The notes beneath the pieces were generated by a model that saw only the letters and a program-made list of their open reading frames with translations, searched no databases and was not told the origin of the DNA. Source: Caballeronia sp. TF1N1 (GTDB lineage Bacteria > Pseudomonadota > Gammaproteobacteria > Burkholderiales > Burkholderiaceae). Taken from it: a stretch of 64,000 nucleotides of DNA. Below are positions 53,221-61,238 of this stretch, piece by piece. Location of the stretch: the NCBI RefSeq assembly GCF_022878925.1, contig NZ_CP084629.1, positions 806,001 through 870,000 on the forward strand, given 5' to 3'. Position 1 is the first letter of the stretch. The number at the start of each line of letters is the position of its first letter. Both the position numbers and the translations under genes were made by a program.

Positions 53221-54336
53221 TCAATCCTTGGTAGGTTGCGTCTTCAAGTAAAGCGCACTTTCGTGGCGTTCGCCATAGAGAATTTGCGCAAGCGCATACG
53301 CAGCGCGGTCCCACCTGAACTGGTTGGCTCGCGCGTATCCGCGTTGACGATGCCACTCGCGGACATCGTGTTGTGTGGTCATCACTTCGATCTTCGCTGC
53401 AATATCAGTGGCTGAAAGCGGATCACAATACATGGCCGCGTCGCCACAGACCTCGGGAAGCGAAGCTTCCGAAGACGTAATGACTGGACACCCGCAGCGC
53501 ATGGCCTCTAGCGGCGGAAGTCCGTAACCCTCGTACAGAGATGGAAAAACGAGGCAGGCAGCGCTTCCATACAGCGCCTTCAATTCGCCGTCCGATACAA
53601 AACCTGCCCAAGTCACCTTATCTGATTGCGCGACGCCCTGCACGTCCTGTGCGGCGAATACACGCGGATTTGCTCCTCCCGCCACGACGAACTTGATATC
53701 GGATTTTTTTTCGAGCAGCTTCGTAGCATCGAGCACGCGCTGCAGATTCTTGCGAGGATCCAGGCTCCCGACTAGAACGCAGAATTTCCCTTTCTCAAGC
53801 GATAGACGAGTGAGAATAGCCGGATCAGGCTCTATGCGATCCATGTGATCCGCGCCGGGACGAATAACCTCGACATGCAATTCCGCTAAGCCTAGATGGT
53901 GGCAAATGCGCCGTTTCGAGAAGTCCGATACGGTGAGAATCAGTCGGGTCTGCTTAGCGAGAACTGAAAACTTGAATCGGTACCAAAAAGAAAATTTCTT
54001 CGAGAATGCTTGAGGGACGTCGTAAACCGCCATATCGTGAATCATCACCAGTTGGCGACGTTTGAGCAACGGCCCGGTATTGCACAAGCTGATCAGTGTG
54101 TCCTGTGCCGATTCGAGCGGCAAAACGACTTGCTCCCATAGGTTTCCCTTGAGCAGCTGCGGCAAACGCCCTTTGCGGCTGGCTAGTCCAAGGTCTTTGG
54201 CGTCGGGTGGCACCACGAGCGGCAGATCGTTCGGAGTCGAAGCCTGCGCCTGCAACGCCCGCGTCAATTCAAATGCAACGCGTTGCACGCCTGTGATGCG
54301 TTGAGATGCAAATTTGCCATTAATGGTAAACCCCAT
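53221..54336 (-). CDS. Glycosyltransferase family 4 protein (mannosyltransferase-like)
   Basis: A 371-residue GT-B enzyme. The opening GFTINGKFASQRITGVQRVAFEL is common in WbaZ/mannosyltransferase-like proteins. LVGSLDPRKNLQRVLDA near residue 190 and FPSLYEGYGLPPLEAMRCGC near 262 carry the donor-binding Glu residues. Lies 75 bases upstream of the previous glycosyltransferase on the minus strand, so both are probably one transcript. Sugar specificity cannot be read with confidence. Confidence 0.86.
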   Translation of the reverse strand: MGFTINGKFASQRITGVQRVAFELTRALQAQASTPNDLPLVVPPDAKDLGLASRKGRLPQLLKGNLWEQVVLPLESAQDTLISLCNTGPLLKRRQLVMIHDMAVYDVPQAFSKKFSFWYRFKFSVLAKQTRLILTVSDFSKRRICHHLGLAELHVEVIRPGADHMDRIEPDPAILTRLSLEKGKFCVLVGSLDPRKNLQRVLDATKLLEKKSDIKFVVAGGANPRVFAAQDVQGVAQSDKVTWAGFVSDGELKALYGSAACLVFPSLYEGYGLPPLEAMRCGCPVITSSEASLPEVCGDAAMYCDPLSATDIAAKIEVMTTQHDVREWHRQRGYARANQFRWDRAAYALAQILYGERHESALYLKTQPTKD

Positions 54337-54398
54337 GGACCCCCCGTTAATACTGCGAATTATTCCGGTGCGTACCGGCTACGGTGTGGTATGCACGC

Positions 54399-54581
54399 TT
54401 ATCGTTCGGCCACGGGAATTTGTGAACCTGAATTTGTCAGACGTTCCAATTCGGCCGTCTCAGCTACTTCAATTAAAAGCCGTAAGTCCGATACGAGAAC
54501 GGCGGACGACCGCATGTTCAAGGCATCAGCGGTGTTAATCGACTTCCTAATTCGCTCCAGCGCAAATTGCACTGCTTTCAT
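54399..54581 (-). CDS. Possible small helical protein of unknown function
   Basis: Sixty codons starting at the ATG at 54581, with GGAG nine bases upstream. The product (opening MKAVQFALERIRKSINTAD) reads as two amphipathic helices with balanced charge, unlike the Arg-rich look of chance frames in this DNA. I do not recognise a family. It lies just upstream of the glycosyltransferase pair on the same strand and could be the first gene of their transcript. Short length keeps confidence moderate. Confidence 0.45.
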   Translation of the reverse strand: MKAVQFALERIRKSINTADALNMRSSAVLVSDLRLLIEVAETAELERLTNSGSQIPVAER

Positions 54582-55568
54582 GGAAAGCTCTCCGAGGAAG
54601 ATACCCATTGCTCAACGACGAGGAAGGCGAGTCCCGGACAAAGTAGTCCGAGATGGAGGAGCCCGGCCCAGCGACACGTGCAGTCGACGTCAGTGGTGCA
54701 CGCGCATTGGTGTGATGAAGACACACAGGGAGTTTTTCTTGCCGCTATATTTGGCTCTGTGCGGGAAAACACTGACGTACATGCCGTACAAAAAAGCAAG
54801 CACTAAGAATCGTTTTGTTTCAAAATTGAAAAACGTTGCCGCTTTTTAGATCGTACGTTCACTCTTTAATGAGCCGCGCTTTACCTTTACGCCTGGCGAA
54901 ATCCCCTGATAAAATCGGCTTGATCCTTACATGTGCTTGACATCTTAAAATTGGTGGTCCCAACTAACGTTTTCGCGCAAAGGTTTGCGCGAAAATCATC
55001 AGATGGAAGACATGTAGCTCGATCAAACAAGTCGGCCGATTAGTCTGATGAATAAGACGAAGCGTATTTGTAGTTTTTTGCTCTAAGCAGACCCGATTTC
55101 CGCTAGCTAACTGGGCACCTAATACCTGAGTTACTTGTTCGCATAAAGCACTTCGCAGCTGGCACGCGTTTTATCGTACTCCTCATTGGTTGAACAAGAC
55201 TTTTTTCGTTTTGATGGAATGTGAGCATTGAAATTTCGAGCGCTTTGGACTTTGGTGCCCTAGACCACATTGAACCTCGTAAGCAATCTACGATAGTTAG
55301 TAGGCCTAGGACCTGTTCTCTGGAGGTGCATTCGACTGATACGCAGCATTCGACAACATCTTTAGAGCAAAGTAGGGCGCCGCTCGTCTAAGGACGATCA
55401 TGCGGAAAGTTAACAGCCCTATTGGACAACGCGTCGGTGCGAACGCTCCACCGTGTGTCCGCCGTCCCACCAGTACGAGATGCCGACGGTCTCCCTACAG
55501 AGGCACGCGATTGGCCAATCTCGACTTGAAGGGATTTGGACTACGAACCTTCGTTCACGGAGTCGTCT
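54582..55568. other. Long AT-richer non-coding stretch inside the exopolysaccharide locus
   Basis: About 990 bases with no gene I can defend. The only strong signal is the perfect inverted repeat at 54970-54995. Longer frames here (for example plus strand to 54849) have poor composition and no ribosome site. The region separates the glycosyltransferase pair from the regulator genes and may hold divergent promoters. Confidence 0.5.
54970..54995. repeat. Perfect 12-2-12 inverted repeat
   Basis: TTTTCGCGCAAA (54970-54981), GG, TTTGCGCGAAAA (54984-54995). The arms are exactly complementary. With a two-base centre it suits a symmetric protein-binding site better than an RNA hairpin. It lies in the middle of a 1-kb gene-free stretch. 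Confidence 0.85.
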
Positions 55569-55805
55569 ATGTGGATCATCGACCGAGCGCGCGCATTCTT
55601 CGCTCTCATCGCTCGTGCGGCTTCAGTTGTCTGGGTGTTGTGCACATTTGTTTTTTTGGTCGTTCTCATGTCGCTTTTCAGCAAGTTGGAGCAGCGATCG
55701 GAAAGGTTGTCGAAATTCCGCCAAGACCGGAAGAATCGACATCCGATGGGCGCAAACCCCTCCACCGTGCCCGCTAGCGGAAAGCTACGAGATTCGAACG
55801 AATAG
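55569..55805 (+). CDS. Possible small membrane protein
   Basis: Seventy-eight codons from the ATG at 55569, with GGAG (55559-55562) seven bases upstream. The product has a single hydrophobic helix (ASVVWVLCTFVFLVVLMSLF near residues 16-36) between a basic N-terminal part and a strongly charged tail (KLEQRSERLSKFRQDRKNR), the layout of a single-pass protein with the tail in the cytoplasm. No family is recognised. It precedes the Crp/Fnr gene by 58 bases on the same strand and may be its operon partner. Confidence 0.5.
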   Translation: MWIIDRARAFFALIARAASVVWVLCTFVFLVVLMSLFSKLEQRSERLSKFRQDRKNRHPMGANPSTVPASGKLRDSNE

Positions 55806-55863
55806 CTGATTCACCTTCTAGCGCGCGTGTTGTTACGCGCCCCAAAAAAACGAGAGCGAGTTT

Positions 55864-56589
55864 ATGCTGAATCTTCAATCGGATCTGCACGGAAATCATT
55901 TGTTGCGAGCGTTGCCACTGGAAGAATGGCAGGCGCTCGCGCCCGATCTCGAGATCATCGAGTTGCGAGCGGGACAGGTGCTTTGCAATGCACATGACTC
56001 GTTTCTTCATGTGTACTTTCCGGCGTCCGCGGTCATCTCTCTGTCACATGCGTTGGACGGCAATTGCTCGGTCGAGATTGCAACGGTAGGGCGTGAAGGC
56101 ATGGTTGGCGTGCCCGTTTTAACGGAAGGCGACACCATGCCCACGATGGTCACAGTGGAATGCAGCGGCACCGCGTACCGCATGGACGCGCATCTGCTGC
56201 GCGAACACTTGCAGCGCTCGCGGCTCCTTGATCGCCTTTCCATGCTTTATATCCATGCGTTCTTCACGCAGATCGCGCAGAACGCGGCATGCAATCGGTA
56301 TCACTCGCTAAGCAGTCAACTCTGTCGATGGCTTCTGGTCGGGCTCGACCGGGCTTCATCGAATCAATTGCGCGTCACGCAGCAGCACATCGCCGACTTG
56401 TTGGGCGTGCGTCGCGAAGGCGTCACCGAAGCAGTCGGGAGATTGCACTCGCACGGCGTCGTGTATCAGACGCGCGGCTGCATTCGCGTTCTTGATCGCA
56501 AGGCGCTCGAAGCGCGTGCTTGCGAATGCTACGGTCTTATCAAGGCGGAGTTCAATCGCTTGCTGCCAGCGACAATCACGACCCCGTAA
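55864..56589 (+). CDS. Crp/Fnr family transcriptional regulator
   Basis: A 241-residue regulator with a cyclic-nucleotide-binding-like sensor domain (about 10-130; YFPASAVISLSHALDGNCSVEIATVGREGMVG) and a winged helix near 170-220 (VTQQHIADLLGVRREGVTEAVGRL). The text is quoted in short pieces: VGREGMVGVP and LLGVRREGVTEAV. The phosphate-binding residues for cAMP are not evident and the Fnr cysteine cluster is absent, so the signal is unknown. It sits in the exopolysaccharide locus and is a natural candidate for its control. Confidence 0.86.
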   Translation: MLNLQSDLHGNHLLRALPLEEWQALAPDLEIIELRAGQVLCNAHDSFLHVYFPASAVISLSHALDGNCSVEIATVGREGMVGVPVLTEGDTMPTMVTVECSGTAYRMDAHLLREHLQRSRLLDRLSMLYIHAFFTQIAQNAACNRYHSLSSQLCRWLLVGLDRASSNQLRVTQQHIADLLGVRREGVTEAVGRLHSHGVVYQTRGCIRVLDRKALEARACECYGLIKAEFNRLLPATITTP

Positions 56590-56662
56590 AGAGAATGAGC
56601 TTGTCGCTTGCAAAAGAGCAGGTGCATCAACGAGCTTCAGACACCGAACAGGAGATGCTGCG

Positions 56663-56995
56663 ATGGCCCGTGTGCTCATTCTCAATCTTGCTGCGTCATC
56701 GACGGACACCGCCGACAACGATCTAACCATGCCGGTCGAGATACGGAACGAAGCGGGATCGGTAATAAAGCGCGTGATACTCGCGAGGGCGTGGCCAACG
56801 AGAGTCGAATTGCCGGACGACTTCGAAACGCGTGGTGTTCCAGCCGATGAGGCAAAGCCGGCTAGCGGCCTGGCCGTAATCATCGTTGCAACAAAAACAT
56901 ACGGCGGTCAAGAGGCACAGCGTCGGCTCATGCTCATTGGTCGCTTTAGCCAGCATACCGTCGATTTCATGCTCGACGTCTCAAGAAGTGGTTAG
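56663..56995 (+). CDS. Hypothetical protein, 110 residues
   Basis: A short soluble protein from the ATG at 56663, with AGGAG eight bases upstream. The sequence (MARVLILNLAASSTDTADND at the start, GLAVIIVATKTYGGQEAQRR further on) looks beta-rich and has normal composition. No signal peptide or known motif is seen. It follows the Crp/Fnr gene by 73 bases and precedes UDP-glucose dehydrogenase, with a small hairpin after it. Function unknown. Confidence 0.6.
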   Translation: MARVLILNLAASSTDTADNDLTMPVEIRNEAGSVIKRVILARAWPTRVELPDDFETRGVPADEAKPASGLAVIIVATKTYGGQEAQRRLMLIGRFSQHTVDFMLDVSRSG

Positions 56996-57006
56996 TAAGG
57001 CCTTTT

Positions 57007-57036
57007 GACCGTCGCGCCGCTTAGACGGTCCCTTTT
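57007..57036 (+). terminator. Possible terminator before UDP-glucose dehydrogenase
   Basis: GACCGTC (57007-57013) pairs with GACGGTC (57024-57030), ten-base loop, then CCTTTT. Short stem, weak T-run. It lies in the 65-base gap before the ugd-type gene. Confidence 0.4.
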
Positions 57037-57060
57037 AACTTTTCTATTGTGAGCGGGCTT

Positions 57061-58434
57061 ATGAAAGTAACCGTCGTTGGTACGGGCTATGTTGGCCTTG
57101 TTACAGGCGCATGCCTGGCCGAAGTGGGTAACAGCGTTCTTTGCATGGATGTCGACCAAGAAAAAATTGATTTGCTTAACCGGGGCGGCATTCCCATTCA
57201 CGAGCCAGGACTCAAGGAGCTGATTCAGGGCAACGTAAAGGCAGGACGAATCAGCTTCACGACGAGCGTCGCCAAGGCGGTAGAGCACGGAGACGTACAG
57301 TTCATTTGCGTAGGTACGCCACCTGATGAAGATGGTTCCGCAGACCTTCAATACGTATTAGCGGCTGCCGAGCAGATTGGCAAGTACGCGCAAGGTTTCA
57401 AGACGATCGTCGACAAGTCGACCGTTCCGGTCGGCACAGCTGATAGAGTCACCGACACCGTGCGAAAAGCGCTTGATGCCAGGGGTGTAAATCATCAATT
57501 CTCGGTCGTGTCTAATCCTGAGTTTCTGAAGGAAGGCGCAGCCGTAGTCGACTTCATGCGCCCGGACCGGATCGTACTTGGCTGCGCGTCCGATACCTCG
57601 GGCGAACGCGCACGCGCCGTGCTCACGCGTCTTTATGCGCCATTCAATCGGAACCACGAACGCACGATGTATATGGATGTGCGCTCCGCCGAATTCACGA
57701 AGTATGCTGCTAATGCAATGCTTGCGACGCGTATCTCGTTCATGAACGAGTTGGCGAATCTCGCCGACATGGTGGGCGCGGACATCGAGGCGGTGCGGCG
57801 TGGCATAGGATCGGACCCGCGCATCGGCTACGATTTTCTTTATGCGGGTTGCGGCTACGGTGGCTCGTGTTTCCCTAAGGACGTGCGTGCATTGATTCAA
57901 ACAGCGCATGAGTACGGCCGCGATCTGCAGATACTGAACTCGGTGGAGTCGGTGAATCATGCGCAAAAGGACGTGCTTGTCAGCAAGGTCTGCGCGCGGC
58001 TTGGTGAGGATCTGACGGGGAAAACACTTGCGGTTTGGGGGCTGGCCTTCAAGCCAAACACCGACGACATGCGCGAAGCACCGAGCCGCAGGTTGATTGC
58101 CGAATTGCTCAAGCGAGGCGCGACTGTTCGTGCATACGATCCAGTTTCTTCGGATGAGGCGCAACGGGTGTTCGCGCTCGACTTGGCAGACGACCCTTCG
58201 TACGGCGCAAGGCTTAAATTTTGTAGCAACCAGTATGAAGGTGTGAAGGACGCCGACGCGCTTGTAATCGTCACCGAATGGAAAGCGTTCAAGAGCCCCG
58301 ATATCGCAGCGCTGCATGCTGGTTTGAAGAAGCCGTTAATCTTCGATGGGCGCAACTTGTTCGATCCCGAGAATATGGCGGAGCTGGGCTTTGTCTACGA
58401 GGCCATCGGTCGGCCCACGGTTGAGCCAAAGTAA
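57061..58434 (+). CDS. ugd: UDP-glucose 6-dehydrogenase
   Basis: A 457-residue enzyme that oxidises UDP-glucose twice with NAD+ to UDP-glucuronate, a precursor for acidic exopolysaccharide. The NAD motif [19 protein letters not shown] is at residues 4-22; the catalytic Cys270 is in [10 protein letters not shown]; the C-terminal UDP-binding domain has [17 protein letters not shown] near 326. ATG at 57061 is preferred over GTG at 57049, whose region supplies the GAGCGGG ribosome site. A strong terminator follows. The gene suggests that the polymer contains glucuronic acid. Confidence 0.92.
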   Translation: MKVTVVGTGYVGLVTGACLAEVGNSVLCMDVDQEKIDLLNRGGIPIHEPGLKELIQGNVKAGRISFTTSVAKAVEHGDVQFICVGTPPDEDGSADLQYVLAAAEQIGKYAQGFKTIVDKSTVPVGTADRVTDTVRKALDARGVNHQFSVVSNPEFLKEGAAVVDFMRPDRIVLGCASDTSGERARAVLTRLYAPFNRNHERTMYMDVRSAEFTKYAANAMLATRISFMNELANLADMVGADIEAVRRGIGSDPRIGYDFLYAGCGYGGSCFPKDVRALIQTAHEYGRDLQILNSVESVNHAQKDVLVSKVCARLGEDLTGKTLAVWGLAFKPNTDDMREAPSRRLIAELLKRGATVRAYDPVSSDEAQRVFALDLADDPSYGARLKFCSNQYEGVKDADALVIVTEWKAFKSPDIAALHAGLKKPLIFDGRNLFDPENMAELGFVYEAIGRPTVEPK

Positions 58435-58446
58435 TCGCTAAAAGAT

Positions 58447-58484
58447 AAAGGCGTTGCGGGTTGATTACTCGCAACGCCTTTTTT
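58447..58484 (+). terminator. Rho-independent terminator after ugd
   Basis: AAAGGCGTTGCG (58447-58458) pairs with CGCAACGCCTTT (58470-58481) over an 11-base loop and continues into a T-run. Text-book form; it may also serve the convergent glycosyltransferase gene. Confidence 0.92.
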
Positions 58485-58502
58485 CGCATCCGAGGTGTTC
58501 GG

Positions 58503-59681
58503 TCACACTTGCGACTCGGTCACCGCTACATTGCTTCGACTTGGTACAAGAGCCACTTCTTTTTCGGCACGGAAACGAGCAAGCCTGACTTCGATGAACG
58601 CCGAGAACGACGCCTTGAATTTTTCGGTCGAAAATCTTTCGGCATTGTCGCGGCATGCGCGCGGATCGAACAGATGCGCGTTGCGCTCAAAGCGCTCGAT
58701 GGCATCGATAAGCGACTCACACGTTGGCTCCTTGAAGAAGAGGCCTGTGGGGCGTTCGCGTGGCAGGCCGATCACCGTCTCCAGTGCGCCGCCTTTGCCG
58801 AACGTGACGACCGGCGTGCCGCATGCTTGGGCTTCTATGATCGATATGCCGAAGTCCTCCTCGGCCGCATACACGAAAGCGCGCGCGCGCTGCATGTGGT
58901 CACGCAAGACTTCGAATGACTGATAGCCGAGGATCTCGACGTTCGGACCTGCGGACGCACGAATCTTTTGCATGTCGGGACCGTCCCCGATCACGACAAG
59001 ACGCCGCTCCGGCGTGCGGGAAAACGCCTTTACGATAAGGTCGATGCGCTTGTACGGTACAAGTCGCGATGCGGTCAAATAGAAGTCGTCTTTCTGTGTT
59101 CGCATGGGAAGTGAACGCACGTCGACCGGAGGATAAATCACAGTCGAGTCACGTTGGTATGCCTTCCTGATACGGCGCGCGATGAAGTGCGAATTGGCGA
59201 TCAGATAATCCACGCCGTTGGTCGAGCGTGCGTCCCATACGCGAATATAGTGCAGCAAAAGCCGCGCCATGACCGACTTCAACCCCTTGGTCAGGCCCGC
59301 TTCGTTGAGATATTGATGCTGTAAGTCCCAGGCATAGCGAACCGGCGAGTGAACATAGCTGACATGAAGCTGGTCCGGTCCGGTAATTACTCCCTTGGCA
59401 ACCGCGTAAGAGCTGGAAATGATGAGATCGTAGCTTGAAAGATCGAGCTGCTCGATTGCTATAGGCATTAGCGCCAGATAGGACCTGTAGCGCTTTTTTG
59501 CAAAGGGCATTTTTTGAATGAAGGACGGGTGTACTTTGCAATCCTTGACGCAAGCGCGGTCTTTAAGAAAGTCAACGATGGTGTAAATCTCGGCGCTGGG
59601 GAAGCACTCGATAATTTGCTGCAGAACTTTTTCCGCGCCTCCAGACACCACGAGCCAATCATGGACAATCGCAATTTTCAC
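58503..59681 (-). CDS. Glycosyltransferase family 4 protein
   Basis: A 392-residue GT-B enzyme, third GT4 of the locus. It opens MKIAIVHDWLVVSGGAEKVL; the middle has SYVHSPVRYAWDL; the donor site has ASRLVPYKRIDLIVKAF near 208 and EEDFGISIIEAQACGTPVV near 283. Such proteins resemble WbaZ-type mannosyltransferases, but the donor sugar is unproved. It is convergent with ugd and shares the terminator between them. Confidence 0.86.
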   Translation of the reverse strand: MKIAIVHDWLVVSGGAEKVLQQIIECFPSAEIYTIVDFLKDRACVKDCKVHPSFIQKMPFAKKRYRSYLALMPIAIEQLDLSSYDLIISSSYAVAKGVITGPDQLHVSYVHSPVRYAWDLQHQYLNEAGLTKGLKSVMARLLLHYIRVWDARSTNGVDYLIANSHFIARRIRKAYQRDSTVIYPPVDVRSLPMRTQKDDFYLTASRLVPYKRIDLIVKAFSRTPERRLVVIGDGPDMQKIRASAGPNVEILGYQSFEVLRDHMQRARAFVYAAEEDFGISIIEAQACGTPVVTFGKGGALETVIGLPRERPTGLFFKEPTCESLIDAIERFERNAHLFDPRACRDNAERFSTEKFKASFSAFIEVRLARFRAEKEVALVPSRSNVAVTESQV

Positions 59682-60107
59682 GGTTTTCCCTCGTTTAAAG
59701 AAACGAATGAGGAGACTTTCTTGGGCTTAAGGCCTTATGGTCCTAGGTAGAAATCCCAATTTTTGTGGTGTACCTAACACTTCGATGGCCGCCAACAAAT
59801 TGCAAGGGAATCCTCAAAATAGGTGAAATTGTTTCGGGCGTTTTGCCCTGCCGCGTATATCGTTTCCAGTAAAGAATGACCGGACATCGTGCTTAAAAAC
59901 GCAGATCGTACGTCTGTTGGTTAGCGCACAACGTCGAGCATTCGAGCTGTTCATACTGTGGTCAACCAATCGAAAGTTTCGAGAGTTCTTCCTTGCATGA
60001 TCGTGCATTCACAACACGAGGTGACCGAGTAAGGTGACGCAGTGACTTGTGGGCTCGAATGGATGGATCACAGCAAGCGCTACATAGAAATTTTTAAGGA
60101 GAGAGGG
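59682..60107. other. Divergent non-coding region before the ATP-grasp gene
   Basis: About 430 bases between the divergent GT4 and TupA-like genes. It should hold both promoters. Nothing stronger than the Shine-Dalgarno AAGGAG at 60096-60101 could be identified. Confidence 0.45.
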
Positions 60108-60989
60108 ATGTCGCTTCCGAGGAGACTGTTCAACGGTGCAAAGGGGTGGCTCCCTGATACCGCGTATCTCATGCTCTACCATCGTCACAAGGTAGGACGT
60201 TTTCCCAACGTCCGTGCTCCCGAGACGTTCAACGAGAAGATTCTTTACCGGTGTCTTTTTCCGGACCCCCGGTATGCGGACCTTGCGGACAAGCTCAATG
60301 TGCGCGACTACGTTCAGCGCAAGGTCGGTGAGCGATACCTGACCAATATAATCGCCACACCAGAGAGGTTCACCCGCGAGGAGTTCGATTCTCTGCCGAT
60401 AAGCTTTGTGATGAAGGCGAATCACGGTAGTGGTTTCGTCAAGCTCGTTCGCGACAAGGCCGAGACGTCCTTCGAGGAGCTCGACGCGCTTGCGCGCGAA
60501 TGGCTGATCACCGACTTCTATCGCATAGCGCGGGAGCGTCACTATCGGACCATCAAGCCGCGCATTTTCTTTGAAGAGCTTTTACTCGATTCCAGCGGTG
60601 CCGTTCCTGCTGACATCAAGATCCATTGTTTTTTCAACGGAAGAGACAGCCAGCCCACGATTTACATTGCGCTCATTTCGGACCGGTTTGGCGAGCATCC
60701 ACGTGGCGACATGTATGACGGGAACTGGAACCGGCTCGATATTGCGATCGGCCACTATCCGCGTAGTGAGGTCGCGGCGCCGCGACCGCAGTGCTTTGAT
60801 GAGTTGATCTCGGTCGCCGTTAGCCTTGCGGAAGGCTTCGAATATGTGCGGGTAGATCTTTACGCACCGGACGATCGAATCCTTTTCGGCGAGTTAACCT
60901 TCACGCCGGGTGCAGGCGTGTTTCCCATGCATCCGGATATCGTCGATTACGAGTGGGGGAGGTTGATGGAGGTTAAGGGGGTGGGTTAG
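60108..60989 (+). CDS. TupA-like ATP-grasp protein of polysaccharide biosynthesis
   Basis: A 293-residue protein of the TupA-like ATP-grasp family, found in teichuronopeptide and polysaccharide loci and sometimes labelled glycosyltransferase. Landmarks are RAPETFNEKILYR near residue 36, FVMKANHGSGFVKLVRDK near 100 (nucleotide-binding strand), PADIKIHCFFNGRD near 180 and LFGELTFTPGAGVFPMHP near 262, which should bind metal. It may attach an amino acid or similar group to a uronic acid in the polymer. AAGGAG at 60096-60101 six bases before the ATG fixes the start; the upstream ATG at 60063 is unlikely. Confidence 0.83.
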   Translation: MSLPRRLFNGAKGWLPDTAYLMLYHRHKVGRFPNVRAPETFNEKILYRCLFPDPRYADLADKLNVRDYVQRKVGERYLTNIIATPERFTREEFDSLPISFVMKANHGSGFVKLVRDKAETSFEELDALAREWLITDFYRIARERHYRTIKPRIFFEELLLDSSGAVPADIKIHCFFNGRDSQPTIYIALISDRFGEHPRGDMYDGNWNRLDIAIGHYPRSEVAAPRPQCFDELISVAVSLAEGFEYVRVDLYAPDDRILFGELTFTPGAGVFPMHPDIVDYEWGRLMEVKGVG

Positions 60990-61061
60990 ATTGGTCGCTT
61001 ATGCCTTTGCCCGGGCGTCGGGCGAAGGCTATGCGCCGCCTGCTTGTACCGCAGCACCGGT

Positions 61062-61177
61062 CAATTCATTGAGGCCGTTGATTCGTACATTCGCTGGTAC
61101 ACGAGAAGCGGATCGAGATCTCGCTTGGCGCACTCACTCCGATTGAATACCGGGCGAGCCTCGGGCTGACAATATGA
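61062..61177 (+). pseudogene. 3' remnant of an IS3-family transposase (orfB), frameshifted
   Basis: Translation gives QFIEAVDSYIRWY up to about 61100, and after a shift of one base EKRIEISLGALTPIEYRASL-GLTI ending at TGA 61175-61177. This is the C-terminus of an IS3-family OrfB, with a base missing where WYNEKR is expected. No 5' part remains. It marks an older insertion beside the exopolysaccharide locus, later joined by the ISs to its right. Confidence 0.75.
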
Positions 61178-61238
61178 GGCAGTCCAAGAATTCCTCCGCA
61201 TCCCCAAACAGAACACTAGGATACTGCCGCTACACGCA

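Noticed and set aside
54283..54849. 188-codon plus-strand frame
   Set aside because: Cys/Arg/Ser-rich, overlaps the start region of a glycosyltransferase on the other strand and has no ribosome site.
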